Source: Edwardsiella anguillarum ET080813 | Lineage (GTDB): Bacteria > Pseudomonadota > Gammaproteobacteria > Enterobacterales > Enterobacteriaceae | Direction of reading: 5' to 3' | Assembly: GCF_000264765.2 (NCBI RefSeq) | Contig: NZ_CP006664.1 | Coordinates: forward strand, 124,001 to 188,000 | DNA length: 64,000 nt | Part shown: piece after piece, positions 48,668 through 59,922 of the stretch | Numbering within the stretch: position 1 is the stretch's first letter | Layout: each line of letters starts with the position of its first letter | Notes under the pieces: generated by a model | Databases searched by the model: none | The model's input: only the letters and a program-made list of their open reading frames with translations | What the model was told of the DNA's origin: nothing | Program-made: the position numbers and the translations under genes

Positions 48668-51600
48668 TCAGTCATAGTCGCCGGACGGCGGCGCCAACAC
48701 CTCACGGTTACCGTTGTGCCCCTGCGGGCTGACGATCCCCTGCGCCTCCATCTGCTCCACGATGCGCGCCGCCCGGTTATAGCCGATACGGAACTGCCGC
48801 TGCACCCCGGAAATCGACGCCCGACGCTTGTCGATCACGAACGCGACGGCCTGATCGAACAGCGGATCCAGCTCATCGTCGCTGTCCAGCCCCCCGCCGC
48901 CACCTTCGCTGTCATCGCAGGCGGTAATGCTGTCAATATACTGTGGACGCCCGCGCGCCTTCCAGTCCTGCACCACCGCGTGAACCTCTTCGTCGCGTAC
49001 AAAGGCGCCGTGCACGCGCACCGGCGTCGAGGTATTGGGCGGAATATACAGCATGTCGCCCATTCCCAGCAGGGATTCGGCGCCGGCCTGATCCAGGATA
49101 GTGCGCGAGTCGATCTTGCTGGAGACGGTAAAGGCGATACGGGTCGGAATGTTGGCCTTGATCAAGCCCGTGATCACGTCGACCGACGGACGCTGGGTCG
49201 CCAGCACCAGGTGAATCCCCGCCGCACGCGCCTTCTGCGCCAGGCGGGCGATCAGCTCTTCGACCTTCTTGCCCACCGCCATCATCAGGTCGGCGAACTC
49301 GTCCACCATCACCACGATATAGGGCAGCTTTTCCAGCGCCGGCGGCAGCGCATCCATACTGTCACCCGGCCGCCACAGCGGATCGGGGATCGGACGGCCC
49401 ATCGCCTCGGCCTGGCGCACCTTATCGTTATACCCGGCCAGGTTGCGAACCCCGAGCGCGGACATCAGGCGGTAGCGGCGCTCCATCTCCCCGACGCACC
49501 AGCGCAGCGCGTTGGCCGCGTCCTTCATATCCGTGACCACCTCGGTCAGCAGGTGCGGAATGCCTTCGTAGACCGACAGCTCCAGCATCTTCGGGTCGAT
49601 CATGATAAAGCGCACTTCGTCCGGCGTAGATTTGAACAGCATGCTCAGGATCATCGCGTTCACTCCCACCGACTTACCGGAGCCGGTGGTACCGGCCACC
49701 AGCAGGTGAGGCATACGGGCCAGATCGGCGATCACCGGCTGGCCGGCGATATCCTTGCCCAGCACCACCGTCAGCGGCGAGGGACTCTCACGGAACTGCG
49801 GGCAGTCGAGCACCTCGCGCAGGTAGACGGTCTGGCGATGCTTGTTGGGCAACTCCAGTCCCACGTAGGGTTTGCCCGGGATAACCTCCACCACGCGAAC
49901 CGCCACGGCCGACAGGGAGCGCGCCAGATCGCGCGACAGATTGGAGATACGCGCCGCTTTGACTCCCGGCGCCAGATCCAGCTCGAAGCGGGTGATCACC
50001 GGCCCCGGCGAAATGCCGACCACCGCGGCCTTTACCCGATAGTCCGCCAGGCGGGCCTCCACCAGCTGCCCCTGCTGCTCCAGGGCAAACATATCGACCG
50101 GCTCGGCGTTAGCCGGCGGCGACGTCAGCAGATCCAGGGTCGGCAGCGGCGTCGTCGGTTTATGCATCGGCCGCTCGTCGCGCACCAGGAAGGGGTGAAC
50201 CAGCCCGGACACCGACGCCTGCGTCTGCGTAGCGGGAGGCTGCGGGGACGCAGCAGCGGACGGCGCGATCTCCGGCGGCGGCGTAAACAGCGGCTCCTGC
50301 GGACCGTCGTCCGCGGCGCTAAAATCGGCAAAGTCGAAGGCGGGCGCCGGCTGTTCGGCCTGCGCCAGCGCCTCGCGGGCGGAGAACGACATCAGCCCAC
50401 CCTGCGGCGGCTCGGAGGCCGTTCGGGCCGCCGGGATCTCCGGCGCTGCCGTCGGGCCACGATGCGGGCTCGGATCGGCATCGCCATAGCGCTGCTGCTG
50501 CGCGGCCAGAAACTCGCGCTGCAGGCGGCTCTGCTCCAGCGCACGCTCATCGTCATCTTCGTGCAGGTAATCCTCACCATAGCGGGCCCGCGGCTGGCTG
50601 ACAAAGGCCTCGTGCAGCGCGGCCTGCTCCCGCAGCGCCGCATGCTCGGCCTCCTCCTCTGCCGCCGCGGCGACCGGATGATCCTGCGGCTCGGAGTAGG
50701 CGGAGAACGACGGCAACGCTGCCGCGTCAGGCGCAGCTGACGCCACGCCGCCGGTCCCGGCGGCCAGCGCCGAGGCCTGGGCAAAGATGGACTGACCGGC
50801 CGCGGCGCTGCTCTCCTGCCCCAGCGGCGTCACCTGCAGCGGCGGCGTCTGCGCAAGCTCCGCCTGCGCCTCTTGCGCGCGGCGCTCCTGGGCCTCACGA
50901 CGGGCGCGATCCTCCGCCATCCGCTGTGACGGCAGCTTGATCCCCAGCGACGCCAGCTCGCGGCGGGTCGGAATACGCACCGGATTCGGGCGCGGCAGCT
51001 CAGGACCAATGCCCTGTTTCACCTGGACTCCGCCGTCCAGCGCACCGATGGCCGGGGTAAAGGCCGCCGCAGCCAGGGTGGCCGACGCATCGTGACGGCT
51101 GGCGGCGCCAAACACCGGCAGATCCGGCGATAGCCCCGGGTTGAGGTAGGGGAGATCGGCGGTGCCGTGCGCGGCGTTCGCCTCATCATCGTCCGGCGTA
51201 GACCATTGACCGAGCGGCGGCTCGGCGTCACGCGAGGAGTGGAGACGCCCGGACGCGGCCGGAGACGGCGTATGGGGACGATCCTCCGGCAGGGTAAACG
51301 AGTACATCGGGACGACCGGCTCACTGCTTTCCGGCTCGGTGGCGCTGAAGGTGAACGGCGTCGCATCGGTGCCCGACGACGCCGGGACAGAGCCGACTGC
51401 CGGCGATGCGACGGGTAACCGCGGAGCATCGGGCGCGGATTGCGTCGTCACCGCGGCCGCGGCGTGCGGAGCGATGTCGTCATGTAACGGCGCGGTAAAC
51501 TGCAGGTCGCTCGGCGCATTCGGCGCGGCCGGCGACGCGGTAAACTGCAGGTCGCCCGGCGCATTCGGCGCGACCGGCGACGCGGTAAACTGCATATCGC

Positions 51601-52591
51601 TCGGCGCATTCGGCGCGGCCGGCGACGCGGCGATACCCGGGGCGCTGAGCACCGCAGCGGCAGCGGTGACCGTCGTCGGGGCCGTGGCCGTGGCCGTGGC
51701 CGTGGCCGTGGCCGTATCAGGATCATCCTGCGCCTGCGGCGGCGCATCATCCACCTGCGCCAGCGGACGCAGGCCCTTCATTTCCGGTGCCGCGTCGGGC
51801 GCGGATGCGTCATCTGACGCCCGCAGGCCGGACAGCAGCGGATCGTCCGCCTCCTCGGCCAGCAGCGGATCGGCGACGCGGTACGCATCCTCCACCGCCG
51901 TATCGGCGGCGGCGGCACGGCGCTCATCCGCGTCGTATGCCTCGTCGTCATCGTCGTCCGCCCGCGCATCGCGGCGCGAACGGTTGCTCATCAGGGTCAG
52001 ACCGCCGAGCAGCAGCGCACCGAGCTTCTCCGCGATGGTCAGCCATGACCAGCCGGTGAACAGCGACAGACCCACGGCCCAGGCCCCCAGCATCGCCAGG
52101 GTCGCCCCAATGCTGCCCAGCAGCGGCAGCGCCACGCTGCTTATCAGGCTGCCGATCACGCCGCCGGAGGCGAAGTAGTACAGGTCATCGACGTTCAGCG
52201 CCGCCAGACCACAGGAGGCGATCACCAGCGCCAGCATGCCGATCAGGCGCAGGGCGATGGCAAAGTAGTCCACGTGGTCGCTGTCGTCACGCTTACGATA
52301 GGCGGCCCAGCATAGGATCACCATGATCGGAGGGATGGCATAGGCCAGTACGCCAAAGACGAAGAACAGCGTATCGGCCATCCAGGCGCCGGCACCGCCG
52401 CCGATATTGTGGATCGGCTCATGCCAGGCGGTCTGTGACCAGCTGGGATCGGAGGGATCGAACGTCATCAGCGATGCCATCATATACACGGCAAACAGCG
52501 CCACCAAAATCAGCAGCACCTCATACACTCGCCGTCCGCCGCTTACGTGCTTCAGGGTAACTTCTTTTTCTTCTGTATATTCCTGGCTCAA
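48668..52591 (-). CDS. ftsK: DNA translocase FtsK
   Basis: FtsK couples septum formation to chromosome segregation, pumping DNA toward dif and activating XerCD. The 1307-residue protein has an N-terminal domain with about four membrane helices (residues 20-190). A long, low-complexity Pro/Ala/Asp-rich linker follows (about 200-830). The motor has Walker [13 protein letters not shown] near residue 968, and the C-terminal gamma winged helix begins ELDPLFDQA and ends in [12 protein letters not shown]. The start is TTG at 52591 with GGAGAG upstream. The linker holds three 45-bp repeats and a hexanucleotide tract, reported separately. Confidence 0.97.
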   Translation of the reverse strand: MSQEYTEEKEVTLKHVSGGRRVYEVLLILVALFAVYMMASLMTFDPSDPSWSQTAWHEPIHNIGGGAGAWMADTLFFVFGVLAYAIPPIMVILCWAAYRKRDDSDHVDYFAIALRLIGMLALVIASCGLAALNVDDLYYFASGGVIGSLISSVALPLLGSIGATLAMLGAWAVGLSLFTGWSWLTIAEKLGALLLGGLTLMSNRSRRDARADDDDDEAYDADERRAAAADTAVEDAYRVADPLLAEEADDPLLSGLRASDDASAPDAAPEMKGLRPLAQVDDAPPQAQDDPDTATATATATATAPTTVTAAAAVLSAPGIAASPAAPNAPSDMQFTASPVAPNAPGDLQFTASPAAPNAPSDLQFTAPLHDDIAPHAAAAVTTQSAPDAPRLPVASPAVGSVPASSGTDATPFTFSATEPESSEPVVPMYSFTLPEDRPHTPSPAASGRLHSSRDAEPPLGQWSTPDDDEANAAHGTADLPYLNPGLSPDLPVFGAASRHDASATLAAAAFTPAIGALDGGVQVKQGIGPELPRPNPVRIPTRRELASLGIKLPSQRMAEDRARREAQERRAQEAQAELAQTPPLQVTPLGQESSAAAGQSIFAQASALAAGTGGVASAAPDAAALPSFSAYSEPQDHPVAAAAEEEAEHAALREQAALHEAFVSQPRARYGEDYLHEDDDERALEQSRLQREFLAAQQQRYGDADPSPHRGPTAAPEIPAARTASEPPQGGLMSFSAREALAQAEQPAPAFDFADFSAADDGPQEPLFTPPPEIAPSAAASPQPPATQTQASVSGLVHPFLVRDERPMHKPTTPLPTLDLLTSPPANAEPVDMFALEQQGQLVEARLADYRVKAAVVGISPGPVITRFELDLAPGVKAARISNLSRDLARSLSAVAVRVVEVIPGKPYVGLELPNKHRQTVYLREVLDCPQFRESPSPLTVVLGKDIAGQPVIADLARMPHLLVAGTTGSGKSVGVNAMILSMLFKSTPDEVRFIMIDPKMLELSVYEGIPHLLTEVVTDMKDAANALRWCVGEMERRYRLMSALGVRNLAGYNDKVRQAEAMGRPIPDPLWRPGDSMDALPPALEKLPYIVVMVDEFADLMMAVGKKVEELIARLAQKARAAGIHLVLATQRPSVDVITGLIKANIPTRIAFTVSSKIDSRTILDQAGAESLLGMGDMLYIPPNTSTPVRVHGAFVRDEEVHAVVQDWKARGRPQYIDSITACDDSEGGGGGLDSDDELDPLFDQAVAFVIDKRRASISGVQRQFRIGYNRAARIVEQMEAQGIVSPQGHNGNREVLAPPSGDYD
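51495..51629 (-). repeat. Three tandem 45-bp repeats in the ftsK linker
   Basis: Three near-identical 45-bp units (51495-51539, 51540-51584, 51585-51629) encode about residues 321-366 as repeats of the 15-residue pattern [15 protein letters not shown]. The units differ at only a few bases, and the length of 45 keeps the frame. E. coli FtsK has unrelated Pro/Gln repeats in its linker. Confidence 0.95.
51681..51716 (-). repeat. Hexanucleotide repeat in ftsK
   Basis: Six units of GCCGTG (last one GCCGTA) encode alternating Thr-Ala around residues 292-303 of the FtsK linker. As the unit is six bases, gain or loss of units would change linker length without a frameshift. Confidence 0.95.
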
Positions 52592-52744
52592 GAAAGGCTC
52601 TCCAGGGTCCTGTTTTCTGCCATTGCGTGCAGCCTATGCTGCATGCCCGCCATAAGAACAGCGCCGAGGCGTCGCCCGGCGCTGAAACTGTATACATACA
52701 CAGGAGTGTACCCAAATTATTGCGGCTTTGCACCTGTCCGCGCG

Positions 52745-53239
52745 TCAGCGCGTCTTGATCACCAGGCGGTTGCTCTGCTTCACCTCTTCCATCACCACAT
52801 AGGTGCGGGTGTCGTTCACGCCCGGCAGACGCAGCAGGGTCTCCCCCAGCAGCTTACGGTAGGCGGACATGTCCGGTACGCGGGTCTTCAACAGATAGTC
52901 GAAGTCACCGGAAACCAGGTGACACTCCTGGATCTCCTCCAGCTTCTGCACCGCGGTGTTGAACTGTTCAAACACATCCGGCGCCCCGCGGTTCAGCGTG
53001 ATCTCGACGAACACCAGCAGGGATGCATCCAGATAGTGCGGATTCAGCAACGCGGTATAGCCCTGAATAAAGCCCTGCCGCTCCAGTCGGCGCACGCGCT
53101 CCAGGCACGGCGTCGGCGACAGCCCCACGCGCTTGGAAAGCTCGACGTTGGAGATACGGCCATCTTTCTGCAACTCATTCAGGATATTACGGTCAATACG
53201 ATCCAGATCCTTACCAGGGCGTTTCTTATTGTCTGCCAT
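52745..53239 (-). CDS. lrp: Leucine-responsive regulatory protein
   Basis: Lrp is a global regulator of amino acid metabolism, pili and nutrient responses. The 164-residue protein is almost identical to E. coli Lrp, with an N-terminal helix-turn-helix (about residues 30-55, ISNVELSKRVGLSPTPCLER) and a C-terminal RAM domain binding leucine and forming octamers. It lies between trxB (divergent) and ftsK as in E. coli. Confidence 0.98.
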   Translation of the reverse strand: MADNKKRPGKDLDRIDRNILNELQKDGRISNVELSKRVGLSPTPCLERVRRLERQGFIQGYTALLNPHYLDASLLVFVEITLNRGAPDVFEQFNTAVQKLEEIQECHLVSGDFDYLLKTRVPDMSAYRKLLGETLLRLPGVNDTRTYVVMEEVKQSNRLVIKTR

Positions 53240-54875
<1,636 letters not shown>

Positions 54876-54888
54876 TCCTTACCTATCG

Positions 54889-54914
54889 GGGCCGCCGCCG
54901 GCGGCCCGCATTTT
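54889..54914 (+). terminator. Terminator of trxB
   Basis: GGGCCGCC / GGCGGCCC (8 bp, 3-nt loop) is followed by GCATTTT, 13 bp after the trxB stop. The stem is strong and the U tract moderate. Confidence 0.65.
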
Positions 54915-55100
54915 ACGCACGCTTCTCCTTTGGCAGCAGAATTTACGGCAGCTTGGTTTCAACTCCTTGAGTGGCGTTGTAATATCGGGTGCGACGTCGG
55001 CCCGTGATGAGTAGTCCGACGCTACCGTTCAGCCTGCCGTACGCCTGTGCTCCGGGCCTGATCTCTACTTCACCTGCATCAGACTAGACACCATCGCTTA

Positions 55101-56882
55101 ATGAATAAACAACGACAACGCGAACTCACGCAGTGGCTGAAACAGTGCAGTCGCCCGGCCCAGCGCTGGCTCCGGCTCTCCATGCTGCTCGGCCTGCTCT
55201 CAGGGCTTCTGATCATCGCCCAATCCTGGCTACTGGCAACCCTGCTGCAGCGGCTGATCATTGACCATACGCCGCGCGGCGACCTCGTGCAGGACTTCGC
55301 TTTGCTGATCGCCGCCATCGCGCTGCGCGCGCTGCTAGGCTGGCTGCGCGAGCGCGTCGGCTTCCGCTGCGGGCAGGTGGTTCGCCGCGAGATCCGCGCG
55401 CTGGTGCTCAACCACCTGACGCAACTGGGCCCAGCCTGGATCCAGGGACAGCCCGCCGGCCACTGGGCGACCCTGATCCTGGAACAGATCGAAGAGATGC
55501 AGGATTTCTATGCCCGCTATCTGCCGCAGATGGCGCTGGCCGTCACGATCCCGCTGCTGATCCTCGCCGCCGTCTTCCCCATCAACTGGGCCGCCGGGCT
55601 GATCCTGTTCGCCACCGCGCCGCTGATCCCGCTGTTCATGGCGCTGGTCGGGATGGGCGCCGCCGATGCCAACCGACGCAACTTTCTGGCGCTGAGCCGC
55701 CTGAGCGCCAACTTTCTGGATCGTCTACGCGGCATGGAGACCCTGCGCCTGTTTCACCGCGCCCGCGCCGAGACCCAGCATATCGCCCAGGCCTCCGAAG
55801 ATTTTCGCAAACGCACCATGGAGGTGCTGCGCCTGGCCTTTCTCTCCTCTGCGGTGCTGGAATTCTTTGCATCCGTCTCCATCGCCGTGGTGGCGGTCTA
55901 CTTCGGTTTCTCCTACCTCGGTGAGCTGAACTTTGGCCACTACGACCGCGGCGTAACCCTGTTCGCCGGCTTTCTTGTATTGATCCTGGCGCCGGAGTTC
56001 TTCCAGCCCCTGCGCGATCTGGGGGCGTTTTATCACGCCAAAGCGCAGGCCATCGGCGCCGCCGAGGCGCTGGTAAGCTTCCTCGACGCCGACGATCAGG
56101 TGCAGCGCACGACGGCAGCGGACGGCGAAGCGACGACGGTCAGCGACCGTCCCTTGACGCTGGAGGCGCACAACCTGGAAATCCTCTCGCCGCAGGGAAA
56201 AGTCCTGGCCGGCCCCCTTAACTTTCGTATCAGCGCCGGTGAACGCATCGCGCTGGTCGGCTATAGCGGCGCGGGCAAAAGCTCGCTGATCAACCTGCTG
56301 CTCGGCTTTCTGCCCTACCGCGGTGAGCTGCTGATCGATGGACAGCCGCTGAGCGACCTGCCGCTCGCCAGCTGGCGCCGCCAGCTGGCCTGGGTTGGCC
56401 AGAACCCGACGCTGCCGCTGCCGACGCTGCGGGCTAATATCCTGCTGGGCGCCCCTCAGGCCGACGATGAGCAGCTGCAAAACGCCGTCGAGCGGGCCTA
56501 CGTTGACGAGTTTCTTCCCCTGCTGCCGCAGGGGCTAGACACCCCGATCGGCGAGGATGCCGCCCGCCTCTCCGTCGGCCAGGCCCAGCGCGTTGCCGTC
56601 GCCCGGGCGCTGATCCGTCCCTGCCGGCTGCTGCTGCTGGATGAGCCGACCGCCAGCCTGGACGCCAATAGCGAGCGCCTGGTGATGCGCGCGCTGCAGG
56701 CCGCCGCCCGCCACCAGACCACCCTGATGGTGACCCATCAGCTTGATGAGCTGGCGCAGTTTGATCGCATCTGGGTTATGGAGCAGGGGCAGCTGGTGCA
56801 GCAGGGCGACTTCAACGCGCTCTCCCAGCAGCGCGGCAGCCCGTTTGCCACCCTTCTCGCCACCCGCCATCAGGAGATTTAA
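55101..56882 (+). CDS. cydD: Glutathione/cysteine exporter subunit CydD
   Basis: CydD and CydC form a heterodimeric ABC exporter of glutathione and cysteine to the periplasm, needed for assembly of cytochrome bd. The 593-residue protein has six membrane helices, Walker A GYSGAGKSS, signature LSVGQAQRVAVARAL and Walker B LLLLDEPTASLD. Its ATG follows a 225-bp gap after trxB. cydC starts 2 bp after its stop. Confidence 0.97.
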   Translation: MNKQRQRELTQWLKQCSRPAQRWLRLSMLLGLLSGLLIIAQSWLLATLLQRLIIDHTPRGDLVQDFALLIAAIALRALLGWLRERVGFRCGQVVRREIRALVLNHLTQLGPAWIQGQPAGHWATLILEQIEEMQDFYARYLPQMALAVTIPLLILAAVFPINWAAGLILFATAPLIPLFMALVGMGAADANRRNFLALSRLSANFLDRLRGMETLRLFHRARAETQHIAQASEDFRKRTMEVLRLAFLSSAVLEFFASVSIAVVAVYFGFSYLGELNFGHYDRGVTLFAGFLVLILAPEFFQPLRDLGAFYHAKAQAIGAAEALVSFLDADDQVQRTTAADGEATTVSDRPLTLEAHNLEILSPQGKVLAGPLNFRISAGERIALVGYSGAGKSSLINLLLGFLPYRGELLIDGQPLSDLPLASWRRQLAWVGQNPTLPLPTLRANILLGAPQADDEQLQNAVERAYVDEFLPLLPQGLDTPIGEDAARLSVGQAQRVAVARALIRPCRLLLLDEPTASLDANSERLVMRALQAAARHQTTLMVTHQLDELAQFDRIWVMEQGQLVQQGDFNALSQQRGSPFATLLATRHQEI

Positions 56883-56884
56883 CC

Positions 56885-58612
56885 ATGCGCGTCCTGCTGC
56901 CGTTTTTGGCCCTGTATCGCCGCCACTGGATCCGCATGTCCCTGGGCATGCTGCTGGCCATCGTCACCCTGCTGGCCAGCATCGGCCTGTTGACCCTGTC
57001 AGGCTGGTTTCTCTCCGCCTCGGCGCTGGCCGGGCTCGCCGGTCTGATCACCTTTAACTACATGCTGCCTGCCGCCGGCGTCCGCGGCGCCGCCATCATC
57101 CGTACCGCCGGCCGCTACGCCGAACGGCTGGTCAGCCACGACGCCACGTTCCGGGTGCTCTCCCATCTTCGGGTGTTTACCTTCAGCCGCCTGATACCGT
57201 TGTCGCCCGGCGGCCTGGCCCGCTTCCGCCAGGCCGAACTGCTCAACCGCCTGGTGGCCGACGTCGATACGCTGGATCACCTCTATCTGCGAGTGATCTC
57301 GCCGCTGCTCAGCGCGGTGGTGATCATCGCGGTCGTGGTTTGCGGCCTCGGCTGGCTGGATCTCCGGCTGGCGCTGACTCTAGGGGGGATCATGCTGGCG
57401 CTGCTGCTGGGGCTACCGACGCTGTTTTACCTGGCAGGGAAACCGGTCGGCGCCACGCTGACCGCCCTGCGCGCAGACTACCGCACCCAGCTGGTCGGCT
57501 GGATCCGCGCCAACGCCGAGCTGGCGGTATACGGCGCCCTGGAGACCTTTCGCCAGCGCCTGGATCACAAAGAGCGGCAGTGGCAGCGTCAGCAGCAGCG
57601 CCAGGCGGCGCTCGGCGCGCTGTCGCAGGGGATCATGATCCTGGCCTCCGGCCTGACCTTTACTCTGATCCTGTGGCTGGCGGCGGCCGGCATCGCCGGC
57701 GATCCGCGTCCGGGCGCGCTGATCGCCCTGTTCGTGTTTGCCGCGCTAGCCGCCTTTGAGGCGCTGGCACCGGTCGCCGGCGCCTTCCAGCATCTGGGGC
57801 AGGTGATCGCCTCCGCCGAGCGGGTCGGGCAGTTGATCGACCAAACGCCGCAGGTGCGCTTTCCCGAGTCGGGTAAGACGCTGGACGACGAGGCTCCCCT
57901 CGCCCTGACGCTGGACGACCTTCACTTTACCTACCCGGGACAGGCGCGCTCGGTGCTCAACGGCGTCACTCTGGCGCTGCGCGCCGGGGAGCACGTCGCG
58001 CTGCTGGGACGCACCGGCTGCGGTAAGTCCACCCTGCTGCAGCTGCTGACCCGCGCCTGGGACTGCGACAGCGGCGAGATCCACTTCAACGGCCAGCCGC
58101 TTAAGGCGCTGGATGAGGGGGCCCTGCGCAGCGCCTGCGCCGTCGTCAGCCAGCGGGTTCACATTTTCAGCGCCACGCTGCGCGATAACCTGCTGCTCGC
58201 CGATCCGCAGGCCAGCGACGCACAACTGTGCGACGCGCTGCGGGCGGTCGGTCTGGACACCCTGCTGGCGGATCGCGCGCTGGACGCCTGGCTGGGCGAC
58301 GGCGGTCGGCCGCTCTCCGGCGGCGAGCAGCGACGCCTGGGCATCGCTCGTGCGCTGCTGCACCGCGCGCCGCTGCTGCTGCTGGATGAACCCACCGAAG
58401 GGCTGGATGCGGAAACCGAGCGCCAGATTCTAGCGCTGCTGCGTCAGCACTGCTGTCAAAAGACCCTGGTGCTGATCACCCACCGTCTGCAGGGGCTGGC
58501 ACAGATGGATCGCATCTGTGTCATGGATGATGGACGGATCGTCGAGCAGGGGCGCCATGAGCAGCTGCTGCAGGCCCACGGGCGCTACTATCAACTATGT
58601 CAGCGCCTTTAA
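56885..58612 (+). CDS. cydC: Glutathione/cysteine exporter subunit CydC
   Basis: This is the second half of the CydDC exporter. The 575-residue protein has six N-terminal membrane helices (for example LAIVTLLASIGLLTLSGWFL) and a nucleotide-binding domain with Walker A GRTGCGKST, signature LSGGEQRRLGIARALL and Walker B LLLLDEPTEGLD. It begins 2 bp after cydD. The aat gene follows 24 bp later and is probably co-transcribed. Confidence 0.97.
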   Translation: MRVLLPFLALYRRHWIRMSLGMLLAIVTLLASIGLLTLSGWFLSASALAGLAGLITFNYMLPAAGVRGAAIIRTAGRYAERLVSHDATFRVLSHLRVFTFSRLIPLSPGGLARFRQAELLNRLVADVDTLDHLYLRVISPLLSAVVIIAVVVCGLGWLDLRLALTLGGIMLALLLGLPTLFYLAGKPVGATLTALRADYRTQLVGWIRANAELAVYGALETFRQRLDHKERQWQRQQQRQAALGALSQGIMILASGLTFTLILWLAAAGIAGDPRPGALIALFVFAALAAFEALAPVAGAFQHLGQVIASAERVGQLIDQTPQVRFPESGKTLDDEAPLALTLDDLHFTYPGQARSVLNGVTLALRAGEHVALLGRTGCGKSTLLQLLTRAWDCDSGEIHFNGQPLKALDEGALRSACAVVSQRVHIFSATLRDNLLLADPQASDAQLCDALRAVGLDTLLADRALDAWLGDGGRPLSGGEQRRLGIARALLHRAPLLLLDEPTEGLDAETERQILALLRQHCCQKTLVLITHRLQGLAQMDRICVMDDGRIVEQGRHEQLLQAHGRYYQLCQRL

Positions 58613-58636
58613 CGTCACCGCGCGAGGAAACGGGAT

Positions 58637-59380
58637 ATGCGCATCATGCAACTGGACAGACACTCGCTGGGATTCCCCTCGCCGGAACAGGCGCTGCACG
58701 AACCCAACGGACTGCTGGCCATCGGCGGCGATCTGCAGCCGGCACGCCTGCTACAGGCCTACCGGCGCGGTATTTTTCCCTGGTTCTCTCCGGGAGAGCT
58801 GATCCTGTGGTGGTCGCCGGACCCCCGGGCGGTGCTGACGCCGCAGGCGCTGCACGTCAGCCACAGCCTGCGCAAGGCGCTGCGCCGAACCACTCTACGG
58901 ATCACCCTAAACCAGGACTTCGCCGCGGTGATCGCCGGGTGCGCGGAGCAGCGCGCCGAGGGCACCTGGATCGGGCCCTCGATACAGCAGGCCTACTGCC
59001 AGCTGCACCAACTGGGCTACGCCCATTCGGTGGAGGTTTGGCAAGAGGAAAGCCTGGTGGGCGGGCTGTACGGCGTCGCCCAGGGCAGTCTGTTCTGTGG
59101 AGAGTCGATGTTCAGCCGGGTTAGCAATGCCTCTAAAATGGCGCTGTGGAGCTTCTGTAGCCACTTTCAGCGCATGGGCGGTCAACTCATCGACTGCCAG
59201 GTGCTCAACGCCCACACCGCGTCGCTGGGCGCCCACGATATTCCGCGCCGCCGCTATCTGCAGCATCTGCTCGACTGCCGCGCCCAGACGCTCGACCCCC
59301 GCTGTTGGCAGCCGCAGCGCCTCGCTCTACCCCTTCCGGCGGCGGCGGCAAAAACGGAGAATAGCGTCTGCGGGGGCTAA
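58637..59380 (+). CDS. aat: Leucyl/phenylalanyl-tRNA-protein transferase
   Basis: Aat adds Leu or Phe to proteins with N-terminal Arg or Lys, marking them for ClpAP through ClpS. The 247-residue protein has the family core [36 protein letters not shown] and [11 protein letters not shown]. It starts 24 bp after cydC. The adaptor clpS and the unfoldase clpA of the same N-degron pathway are encoded a few kilobases downstream. Confidence 0.97.
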   Translation: MRIMQLDRHSLGFPSPEQALHEPNGLLAIGGDLQPARLLQAYRRGIFPWFSPGELILWWSPDPRAVLTPQALHVSHSLRKALRRTTLRITLNQDFAAVIAGCAEQRAEGTWIGPSIQQAYCQLHQLGYAHSVEVWQEESLVGGLYGVAQGSLFCGESMFSRVSNASKMALWSFCSHFQRMGGQLIDCQVLNAHTASLGAHDIPRRRYLQHLLDCRAQTLDPRCWQPQRLALPLPAAAAKTENSVCGG

Positions 59381-59524
59381 ATGGGGCAGTGTCCCCCACC
59401 GCGCGCCGCGTCAAGCGGCGGCTCAGCGCCGTCATCGGCTGACGCCAAACCCCGTGTGGGGCACTGCAGAAAGATAACTTACCTTTACATAACCGAGGTT
59501 TTTCGGCATTATCTTGCCGGTTAA

Positions 59525-59773
<249 letters not shown>

Positions 59774-59874
59774 TAGGCTTCCCTCCCGCGCCGCAGGCAG
59801 CGTCAGGCCCGGTAGTGCGATCGATACCGACAGCGGCAAGACGGGTAATTCTGCCGGTTCATTTTCCCGGCGGT

Positions 59875-59907
59875 AAAAAAAGAGCGCCTTACGGCGCTCT
59901 TTCTTTG
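59875..59907. terminator. Bidirectional terminator between infA and clpA
   Basis: AAAGAGCGCC / GGCGCTCTTT (10 bp, loop TTAC) lies between the convergent infA and clpA ends. The minus-strand side has a long T run (clpA); the plus-strand side has TTTCTTT (infA). The tRNA-Ser gene found at this place in E. coli is absent. Confidence 0.88.
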
Positions 59908-59922
59908 TCTGTCTCCTCGACC

